A DNA stretch of 64,000 nt, taken from assembly GCA_015183035.1 (NCBI GenBank), contig JACZZP010000015.1, positions 124,001 to 188,000 of the forward strand. Direction: 5' to 3'. Source of the DNA: Meloidogyne chitwoodi. Its lineage: Eukaryota; Nematoda; Chromadorea; Rhabditida; Meloidogynidae. The notes under the pieces are model-generated. The model did no database searches, was not told the DNA's origin, and saw only the letters and a program-made list of their open reading frames with translations. Of this stretch, positions 46,412 to 55,816 are shown one piece after another. Both the position numbers and the translations under genes were made by a program. The stretch's first letter is position 1. The number at the start of each line of letters is the position of its first letter.

Positions 46412-46419
46412 TTGCAAAA
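46412..46419. repeat. Target-site duplication, right copy (TTGCAAAA)
   Basis: Eight bases directly outside the right terminal inverted repeat, identical to 45456-45463. Confidence 0.85.
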
Positions 46420-46939
46420 TAATAATAAATTATAATTTTTACTTGATTTTGAATTTAATTATTTTAAAAGAAATGTTTAAAAAATTTAAAAAAATGAATA
46501 AGCTTACAAAATGAATTATAATGAAAGAGTCATGATTATTATTGAAAAAAAAAGAATTAGAAAATTAAAAGCAAAATTCATGAGCAAGCATAAAAATAAA
46601 ATAAATGTTAATAAATCACTAAAAATAATTTTTCTAACAATATTATTTAAATTCTTAATAAATAATAAAAAATTTAATTAATTAAAAAAGTAATAAAATA
46701 ATGCATTCATAATAAAAGGGATAATAAAAGGTTATTTTACTCGCTATAGCGAAAAAACTAAAAATAAATTGCTGATTTATTTAAATGATAATTCTTTTTT
46801 TAATAAAAAAGAATTTTTTTAATAAAACAAAGAAGAAATAATTTTTTAAATAATCTGAGGCGAATGCCCTTTAAAGAAGGAATTTTATTGTTTTAGAATA
46901 AAATAAAGCTTTTGTTAGCCAAAAATATTTATTTTTAAT

Positions 46940-47075
46940 TAATAATCAGAATTATAAATTAAATACAAAATCAGAATTATTAAATGAAATACAAAAATCA
47001 GAATTATTAAATAAACATGAAATCAGAATTATTAAATAAAATACAAAAATCAGAATTATGTAATAAAAAATACAA
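46940..47075. repeat. AAATCAGAATTATTAAAT repeats
   Basis: Six copies of ATCAGAATTAT(T/A) with TAAATAAAATACAAAA spacers, roughly 25-nt spacing. Confidence 0.7.
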
Positions 47076-48389
47076 AATTAAAAATATGAGCAAAAATTTT
47101 CTTGAATTAAAAAAATTAAAAATTCCTTTTTCTTCTTGTAATTATAGTCTTTTTGCAATGCTTCCCTTTATTTATTTTAATTTATGTGTGGGGGGAATAT
47201 AAAATAAAAATAAATGAGACTTTGCGCGAGTAAAAGCTGCTGGTCAATTCTTTTTAGTCTTTTTATTTTAGTTAAAGCTATTCAAAACAGATGAAAAGAA
47301 AAATTCCAATGTGTTGGGTGGGCAAGAGATGGTCAATTCCCAAATTCTCGAAAATAATTCTTTTTTTCCTATTTCTCTATTTTTTCTTTTTTCCAATGAC
47401 GATCTAATCGTCTTTCTCGGGTAGCACGCAAAAATAGTTAATAAAAAAGTGTAAGATTGGAATATTTTTTGGGGTCAACTTTTTAGATTTTTTTATTTTG
47501 ATTTTTTAGAAGATTTTCTTAAGATTTTTTCAAAATAAAATCAGAAAATTTTATACCTTTTTGTAAGAAATTTGATTATTTTTAATTATTTTGGATTTTA
47601 GATAAATTTAAATATCTCTAAAAATTGGTCAAAAATAGAATAAAATTAGCGATTTTCTAGTTGAATCCGGCAGCGAAACGATGTGCTCAGTTACGAACTA
47701 ATAATCAGAAGAAGAATAAAAAAGATAAGATTAATTAAAAATAAATTTATAATTTAGATTTTTATTCTGATATTAATGCTGTTTTAAGTTTTATTTAATT
47801 ATATTCTGATATTCTGGTTATTGTATATACTTATTTCAACTCAATTTCTTTTGTAATTCTAATTTTAATAAATTGTGTTTTTTACAATTTCTGATTTAAA
47901 TTATTTCATATATTATTTTTATTTAATTTAAGTTTCCTTTAATAACTATAAATATTAAATTTAATGATTAATGCTTGACAAAATTACAAAAATAGAAATA
48001 TTTTATCAACATTTTTTCTTCTAAAAATTGCCAAAAATGGCCTTGAAGAGTGCTAAATGTGATTTGAGCATATTTTCGACTAAAAAAATATTTTTTCTCT
48101 TTAATTTTCTCTTAAAAGTCTCACCAACTACCTTCGCCACGTCATTTCCTTTCTGAATCATCAGATTAATAGTAACTCTATTTTTTTAGTGCAAAACCCA
48201 ATTTTTACATTTTTGGAGGTCGAGGAAGGTGTTGAAATGATTAAAACATATATTTATTAAAAAATGGAAGGAATTTAAATTTTTGATAATTTTTACAAAT
48301 ATAAAGCTTAAAATATTTATTTAGGTAATTTAATATTCATTTTTATAGTTACAATGATTTATTATTTCCGTCAATTAATATTTTTAAAT

Positions 48390-48620
48390 AATAATAAATT
48401 CTGATTTTTAAATTCTGATTTGTAATTTAGTATAATTAATTCTGATTTATAAATTCTGATTTGTAATTGAGTTTAATAAGTTCTAATTTATAAATTCTGA
48501 TTTGTAATTTAGTTTAATTTCTGATTTGTATTTCATCATTGTAGTAGCAATATTAAAACAAAAATCAGAATTTTAAAATTTAAAAAATCAGAAATAATAT
48601 ATAAACAGAATTTATATTTA
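48390..48620. repeat. TTCTGATTTGTAATTTAGT repeats
   Basis: About seven imperfect units built of AAATTCTGATTTGTAATTTAG, followed by inverted-orientation ATCAGAAT copies. Confidence 0.7.
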
Positions 48621-49312
48621 TACATTATATATTTTTTACAATAATCATGACCTTGCATTAATTTTTTATTTAACCAATTTATTTTCAATCATATTATACC
48701 TGCCAAAATGTTTTTTTGCTACTTCCGCTTATTTTTTCTCTTTACTGTCCAATAATAAAATATTATATTTTTTTTTCTCATTTGCTAATAAAACTAACAC
48801 CAACTTTGTTTAAAACTTGTTTTTACGCTTTTGTTTATATTTTATTAATATAAAGCTGAGAAAAATGAAAGTATAACAAATTATTTTATTAATTAATTTA
48901 GGCATAATATTTTTAATATTTTTTTAATATTCAAACAAATGGTTTAAATTTATTTCTTAAACAAAATTTGAAAAAATCCCATAATGTGTTGAAAATATTT
49001 TTTTAAATAAATTTGTACCAATTCAACAAATTTATGTATTTATTATTATTTTTTATTTTTCAAGTATTCGTTTACATGCTGTGCGCATTTTAAAAAATTA
49101 AAAAAAATAACGGAAAGAAAAGAAAATTAAAAATATAACAAAAACAAAATTAAAAAGTTACAATAACATACTATAAAAACGCTTTTTTGTAAGTCTAGCC
49201 AATTTTGAGGCGAAAACAACAAAAATAAAAAATAGTCTGTAAACCAGTTTTTTCTTTATCAAATTTTAACAATAATATCATAAAATTAATATATTTTGCA
49301 AAAAAATAATAT

Positions 49313-49515
49313 TTAAAATCAGAATACAATCAGAATTTTTTATTTCAAGTATTAATTTTAAAATCAGAATTTTTTATTTCAAGTTTTAATTTTAAAATCA
49401 GAATTTTTTTATTCAAGTTTTAATTTTAAAATCAGAATTTTTTTATTCAAGTTTTAATTTTAAAATCAGAATTTTTTTATTCAAGTTTTAATTTTAAAAT
49501 CAGAATTTTTTATAT
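49313..49515. repeat. Tandem repeat AATTTTAAAATCAGAATTTTTTTATTCAAGTTTT, about 5-6 units
   Basis: Nearly perfect units of about 34 bp; each contains AAAATCAGAATTTTT followed by TATTCAAGTTTTAATTTT. Confidence 0.85.
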
Positions 49516-50229
49516 TTCAAGCTTTATATTTCTGTAAGGTGTGTTAGGGCGTAGACTGTTTAGATGTATTTATTTATATATATGCATTAATTAATATTTT
49601 CTTTTATTGTAAAATTCCGCAATAAAAATTAGAATTTATATATTTTGATTTTTAGACGTGCAACATTTTTTATCATTAAATAAATTAATGAAAAAAAATA
49701 TCAGGTTTCGGTTAAGATTAAAAAGCTTTTTTTAAACTTAAAACTTACACCAAAATATCAACATTTTATTAAATTGTTATTATATTCTTATTTTTATTTT
49801 TAATTAATAATGTATTTTTTAATCCATTAAATTTTATTAGTTAATATAAAAGCTTTGCCCAGAAATAAAACCTGACATAAATCAAACAATTTATTTTCTT
49901 CTAGTTTTATAATTAATTTTCTGCGCTTTTTAATTTTTGCGCAACCACAACCTCTTTTTTAATAAAAATAATTATAAAATAAATAAATATAAAATTACTA
50001 AATATCACATTTTGTCCCTTTTTATGTGTCCTTTTAATCATTTTTCCTTCCTTGTTTTAATATTTTTTTCTTTTTTAATTTCCGTTACATGTGACAAATC
50101 AAGAAAAAAAGAAAATACAGACGGATGTCTCCTATTTTTTCTTTTCAAAATTAAATTTAAATCAAAACATTATTTTTAACAAGTAACGGAAATGTTGTTT
50201 TCGTTACTGTATTTTAATAAACTTATCAG

Positions 50230-50460
50230 AATATATAATAGAAATTTCAGAATTTATTTTTTTTAAAAATCAGAATTTATTTTTTTTAATTAGAAAAAAT
50301 CAGATTAAAATCAGAAAAAATCAAAATTTATTTTTTAAAAATCAGAAAAAATCATAATTTATTTTTTAAAATCAGAAAAAATCAAAATTTATTTTTTTAA
50401 AATCAAAAAAATCAGAATATTTGTTAAAACATATAAAAATTAAATAAAAAATCAGAATTT
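50230..50460. repeat. AAAATCAGAATTTATTTTTTT repeats
   Basis: About eight irregular units of AAAAATCAGAA(A/T)... alternating with TTTATTTTTT. Confidence 0.7.
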
Positions 50461-51810
50461 TTATCAGATTACCACTCAAACATTTCTGGTTTATAAATTA
50501 ATATTCAAATTTTAAATGGAATAAATTTCTTTTATTTTCCTATTCTAATTATCTTTTTATGTTTATTATAAAAATCGCTCATGTAGAAATTAATTTATTA
50601 AATGAATTAATGTGTGCGGTCGCAGAAAAATAATTTGTTTTATAATTAAATTTTTTTCTTTGTTTCTCTTTTATTTAGCTATTAACCCCAAAGCTATTTA
50701 AGATTTCATTATCAAATTAAATAAAAAATTTTAAAGCTGGATTATAATTATTATAAAAAATAAATTAATTTTTTATAAAATAGCCTGTTTATTTTTTTAA
50801 TAAAAAATTAAAGAAAATTTCCAAAATAAAAATAATTGTTCAATTTGCACATTAATTCCTCCCAAATAAATAATAATAAAATTTATCTCATTTTTTTAAT
50901 TTTTATATTTTTTAATTTAAGCATTTCCATGCTTCATTTTTTCTCTTAAATTTCTTTAGTTTTTTTCTTGAATATTTTTATTTTAAAAATTTCTTTAATA
51001 AAAAGCCTAAAATCATTAAAATTAAATAAATTCATTTATAATCATTTTGACAATTAAAAAAATAAATTGTGTAATTTTTCTTTTATATTTAATCATTAAA
51101 TAAAAATATAATTTTGTTCTTTATTTTATTAAATTTTTGCTTTCTTTTCTTTTTAATTTTTTCAATTAGCGCAGTTTATGAGCCTTGACTAATTTTTACT
51201 AGTTTTTTCTGGATGAATGACTCAGTAAATAATTTTTTTTTATTTTTTTGTTCTTCCACCCACTCAAACAAAAAATAATAATATTTTTTAACAACGTCAT
51301 GAGAGGATAAAAAAATTTTTTTTAATTAGTTTAATTATTATATATATATTCAGCGAATAATTTAAATTTTTAATTACTCTTGTTATCCAATATTTTATTT
51401 TCTGGGATAGGTCGGCCTCTTTACTAACAGGTGAGTGATTATGTTTAATAACCTTTCCTCCATTTCCCCTTGTTTTTGATCATATAAATATCGAAAAACA
51501 ATTTTGTAATAATTAAAGTAGTATATATTTTCTATATTTTCTCAGAATCTAAATTTTTACTATATTTATGTACTCTTTATTTTAACAATTGTAATAAACC
51601 ATCTAAAAATAAATTCTGCTCTATTTAACACAATTATACTTTGAATATATAACTAAATTCTAAAACTTCATATTTTAAAACATTTGTAGAATATAAAATA
51701 TATACATAATTTTCTATTAAATTGAGTATTTTCGCCTTATAAAAACATTATTTTAATTAATTAAATTTTTCAGAATTTAATTAAAACATTGTTTTTATTA
51801 ATCTTAAAAA

Positions 51811-52490
51811 ATGAAAGAAAAAACACCAAACAAAACAAAATCAGAATTAAAATCAAACAAAACAACAACAAAAACATTATTAAAAGAAAAGACAGCAACA
51901 ACAACAACATTAATATCAAAACATATGCAAAGGTTAGAGAAAAATAAAATTAAAAGAACTTACAACATTAATAAATTACAAATGTTTGCAACAATTTTTG
52001 TTGTTTGTTTTTTAATGTTTTTGTTGTCAGTTGATTCATCAGATGCTATACCTGTGAAAAAGAGAAGAATGTAAGTAAAAATTCAGTTTTAAAAAAATTA
52101 AAAAAATTTTTTTAATTAAATTATTTTTAGTTAGATTTTAAAATTAAGGCAATTAAAAAAAATTTTTTTAGTTAATAATTAATTTATTTATTTAATTTAG
52201 TTATAGCCTTAGAAGAGGAGGCAGACTTGAAAGGCATCATAGGCGAAGTTTGAATGAATGGGTTAATGCAGCTAAACATTTGGATGGAGAAGAAGAAAAT
52301 TTTGCTAAAAAACATCCAAGGCATAGTCACAGACATAAAAAGTGAATTTTTAAAATTTTTAAAATTTTTGAAATTTTTAATTAATTGAATTTTTCAATTT
52401 TCCAGAAAAATCCCAAAAATTCATAAAATGGATTTGGACCAAATATTAAAACAAATGGATTCGATTGTAAGACCTCGTTTTGGAAGATAA
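51811..52490 (+). CDS. RFamide neuropeptide precursor, FLP-33-like
   Basis: Exons 51811-52070, 52201-52341 and 52406-52490 give 161 aa from the first ATG. The ATG at 51982 (104 aa) is the more likely start because it places a clean signal peptide at the N-terminus (MFATIFVVCFLMFLLSVDSS). After basic spacers (KKRR, RRGGR, HHRR) the precursor ends with MDLDQILKQMDSIVRPRF followed by GR and the stop. A C-terminal Gly is the amide donor, so the predicted product is a long ...RPRF-amide. From memory, C. elegans FLP-33 ends FLRTIDGIQKPRFG, sharing the pattern [FI]L-x2-[IM]D-x-I-x-[KR]PRFG. It would act as a secreted ligand of a G-protein-coupled receptor. The middle segment (RSLNEWVNAAKHLDGEEENF) lies between basic sites and could be a second peptide or a spacer. 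Confidence 0.8.
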
Positions 52491-52982
52491 GATGGAGAAA
52501 CTTAAAATATTACCTAAATTAATCTCATTAAAAAATTGAATATTTAATAATGTAATAATTAATATTGTTTATTTATTGACCTCATTTTTTACTTTATTCA
52601 CCCCCACAAATCTTTTGTTGAGTAATTTTTTGAAATTTTCGAAATTTCGAATTTTTCGAAAAATTCCAACAATTGATTTTTTAATATATTTTAATTTTAA
52701 ATTTTGCCTTTTTCATCCGAGCTTTATTTTTAACATTTTTTCATTTTGCTGCCTTATTATTTAAATGTTTATAAAAATTAAGTTTATTTCTTTAAAAAAT
52801 TTTTTTGTTTATTTTATTCAAAAAAGCACATTTTTAAAATATAGGGAAAAAGGATTCAAATAATTTTTTTTTTATTTTTTTAAATCTTTTTTTTTTTTAA
52901 CATTTTATAGGATTAAAAAATTGAATTTAAGCAATTTAAATAAAAAATATTTTTTTTTAATATTTAAATAATATAATTAATT
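52491..52982. other. Intergenic, neuropeptide to EFR3-like
   Basis: Nothing seen beyond T-rich runs. The frame at 52576-52764 is hydrophobic low-complexity sequence in the 3' region of the neuropeptide gene. Confidence 0.4.
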
Positions 52983-54975
52983 ATGGGTGCATTGTGTAGT
53001 ACTACTAGACAAAATCAAAAAAATGAGGATTTTTCTCAAAAATTATTTTCAAAAAATAAAATAAATAAAAAAGGAGTTGAACATTTTAAAAAAGACAAAA
53101 ATTTACAAAAATTAATTGCTGGCTCTCACCCGGAAGAAGTTGGGGGACTAAGCGCTTATTTATTACAACATATGAATAGGTTAATAATTTTTAAAAATAT
53201 GTTAAATTATTAAAAAAAATTTTTTAGAGATTTGGATAAAGGAAACAACAATCGTGTAGAGGTAAATTATTTTTTTTGATTATTTTTAAATTAAAATAAT
53301 TAATTTAATAGATATCAGTCAATATAATTAATTTATTGCTGGATAATTGCAGAAAAGTTTCTAGTTGGACAGTTTTAGTACAAAATTATTTTGAAATGAT
53401 AAAAAGACTATTACAAACAGAGGATGAAAAGTTGGAAACCTTGGGAACACAACTTTTCCAAAGGTAAAAATTAAAAACAAAATCATAATTAAAATAAAAC
53501 AAAAAAAATTAAAATAGAACAAAATCAGAATTAAAGTTTAAAACAAATCAGAATTAAAATAAACAAAATCAGAATTAAACTAAAAAAATTCAGAATTAAA
53601 ATAAACAAAATCAGAATTAAAATAAACAAAATCAGAATTAAAATAAAACAAAAGCAGAATAATTCAAAAAATTTAAGGCACATAAATATTCATTATGATA
53701 TAGGAAATACATTATATAAAGAATACAATATTATTGCAAAAAAATTTGTTGCATTTATGGGAAGGGAAAATGAAAATAATAAAAAATTGAATGGATTTAA
53801 TGGAATTACTGGTTATTTATATATTTTTATAATTTAAAAATTATTTTAGTAATGTCCACTAATTTATTATTAAAAAATTATTCGAGAAATGAAAATAAAT
53901 GGAATATACATTTATTTAGAAAAATATTAGACTTTTTACTTGATGAATTAATTTTTATATCGAAAGACGATACTTATGGTAAGTTTTTGAAGTAAATCAG
54001 AACTAAAATATGAATTAAAATCAAAAAAAAATCATAATAAAATCAGAATAAAAAATTGATAAAAAATCAGAATTAAAATCAGAATAAACATCATAATAAA
54101 AATCAGAATAAATTATCAGATATTACAACAAATAATCCTGAATCAGAATGTACTGAATCAATAGTCAATTTTAAATCATTAATTATTGCTTATATACGTG
54201 AATTGGTCTTAAGATGTACTTCTACTATTGAAAATTTAATGTAGTTTTTTTTTAAATTTTATATTTAAACAAAAATATTTTTCTTAGGATAATTGTCAAG
54301 GGTATATTTACATATTTAAGTATAAATAGTTTATGGAACACTCAAAATGAATTTATTACAAATTTTTTAGTTACAATAATGGATGAATCATCAGAAGAAA
54401 ATTTTGACGTTTTCTTACATGTAATTAAGAAGTTTTTTTTAAATCTGATAAAAAATCAGAATTTAAAAATTATCAAATAATAGCTATATTTTTTCAGTGT
54501 CTCATTTTACACATTAAAAATATTCAAAATAGTTCTTCAACATTTGAACTTGTTGGTATTGCCAAATTTTTAGCAACTTTTGTTACCTTATCTGGTATTT
54601 TTTATAATTAATTAAAAAAAAAATTTTAAAGAACAACATCATGAAATTGAATCACAAAAATCAATAGTTTCATTCAGTCCAAATGCTTCAAAATTAAATT
54701 CAGAGATAAAAAAGCAAAATTTTATGGACATTTTAGAGATTATTCAAAGGTCGATTGAAATGAGTAAAATTAGAAATGATATAAAATTAATTGGAGAATA
54801 TCAGGCAAGTGAAAAAATTATAAAAATAAATTTAATATTATTTTTGAAGGATAAACTTATTGAAACAACAAATAAATTATCTTATGCTATGCCAGAAAAA
54901 ATAAAAATAAATCCTGTAATTTCAAGCGGAACTTTACCTATTATGATAGCTGAAAAACCTTTTTACTTGTCATAA
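52983..54975 (+). CDS. EFR3-like protein (plasma-membrane scaffold of the PI4KA complex), short
   Basis: Exons: 52983-53179, 53228-53261, 53312-53463, 53678-53811, 53850-53978, 54120-54240, 54288-54420, 54498-54594, 54632-54975; 446 aa. The N-terminus MGALCST offers a Gly2 and a Cys suited to lipid anchoring, as EFR3 uses. The next part aligns by eye with the EFR3 helical repeats: GVEHFKKDKNLQKLIAGSHP, then YLLQHMNRDL, then ISVNIINLLLDNCRKVSSW and LLQTEDEKLETLGTQLFQR. EFR3 recruits phosphatidylinositol 4-kinase alpha to the plasma membrane. EFR3 proteins are usually about 800 residues, so this one is only half length, and the second half (YIRELVLRCTSTIENLM, FLVTIMDESSEENFDVF) matches loosely. 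It could be a divergent or truncated member. Introns contain AAATCAGAA repeats (53470-53665). Confidence 0.6.
53470..53665. repeat. AAAATCAGAATTAAAATAAAC repeats in EFR3-like intron
   Basis: About eight units of 20-22 nt, AAAATCAGAATTAAAATAAAC, nearly filling one intron. Confidence 0.8.
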
Positions 54976-55816
54976 GAGAAAAAAAGTTTTGGAATAACTC
55001 TAAAATACAAAATAATCAGAAATGTAAAAATAAAAATTTATAGACATTTTTTAACTAAATACAAACTTGTTTCTTAATAATATGTATACAATAATACCTG
55101 TTTTTGTCGGAAAAATTCAATCCGTTGTTTCCGGAAATTGTTCTGATTTTTGTACTTTTTTGTTATATCATAAGAACATATAAAAACAATGAATAAATTT
55201 TAAATTCTGATTTTGCATTTCTAAGTTTATAAAGTTGTTCTGATTTTTGTATTTTTTTATGTTTAAGGTAGTTCTGATTTTTGTATTTTTTGATGTTTTT
55301 AGTTGTTCTGATTTTAGTAGGTATTATTAATTTTTTTAAAGTTGTTCTGATTTTTGTATTTTTTAGGTTTTTGTATTTTATATTTATAGTAAATATATGT
55401 TCTTTTAATTAATTCTAATAAAACTTCTTTTGAGACAGTGACGACACAAAATTACACTAAACACAAACTTAAACTTGTTGATTGATAATACCTCTATTCT
55501 TGTAAAAAATAATTAGATAAAATAAAAGTAAAAAATGAATGGGTGCGCAATTTAATATTTTGGGCCAATTTTTTTCTTTTTAATTTTTTAAATTTTTTCT
55601 ACTTTTAATCTCAAAAACTTTTTCACCTTCTCTATAGGTCAATTTAATCAATTTTTTGAAGCAAATTATAACTCTGTTCGGTAAATTGAAAGTAAAAACT
55701 AGTTATATTTTGTTAGTTTTTTAGGCAAAATAAAAATGTTTTTTTAAATTATTTTTGTTGTTTATTATTTAATTAAATTCATTTAAATAATAGACAACCT
55801 ATTTATTTTAGAAAAA
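54976..55816. other. Intergenic, EFR3-like to astacin
   Basis: No gene seen. 55190-55385 holds about five units of GTTCTGATTTTTGTATTTTTTAGG. A TTCCGGAA copy is near 55130. Confidence 0.5.
55190..55385. repeat. AGTTGTTCTGATTTTTGTATTTTTT repeats
   Basis: Five imperfect units of 25-60 nt spacing sharing GTTGTTCTGATTTT(T)GTA. Confidence 0.75.

Larger units (their letters stand above)
46420..51810. other. Long gene-poor interval
   Basis: No gene with splice structure or a known domain found on either strand. It contains AAATCAGAA/TTCTGATTT clusters (46940-47075, 48390-48620, 49313-49515, 50230-50460), long A/T runs and scattered short frames. A 53-codon frame from 50022 begins with a signal-peptide-like stretch (MCPFNHFSFLVLIFFSFLIS) but has no other support. 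The right end should hold the promoter of the neuropeptide gene. Confidence 0.5.

Noticed and set aside
45431..46435. Open frames of FGYPEPEPKTEP-type repeats on both strands
   Set aside because: They are translations of the GC-rich subterminal repeats of the hAT-like element, open in several frames at once, with no start context or splicing.
47017..47202. 61-codon frame KSELLNKIQKSELCNK
   Set aside because: Translation of the AAATCAGAATTAT repeats followed by T-rich DNA.
49937..50179. 80-codon frame; from the ATG at 50022 it starts like a signal peptide
   Set aside because: Only hydrophobicity supports it; such frames are common in T-rich DNA and the remainder shows no peptide-precursor features. 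Kept as a remark only.
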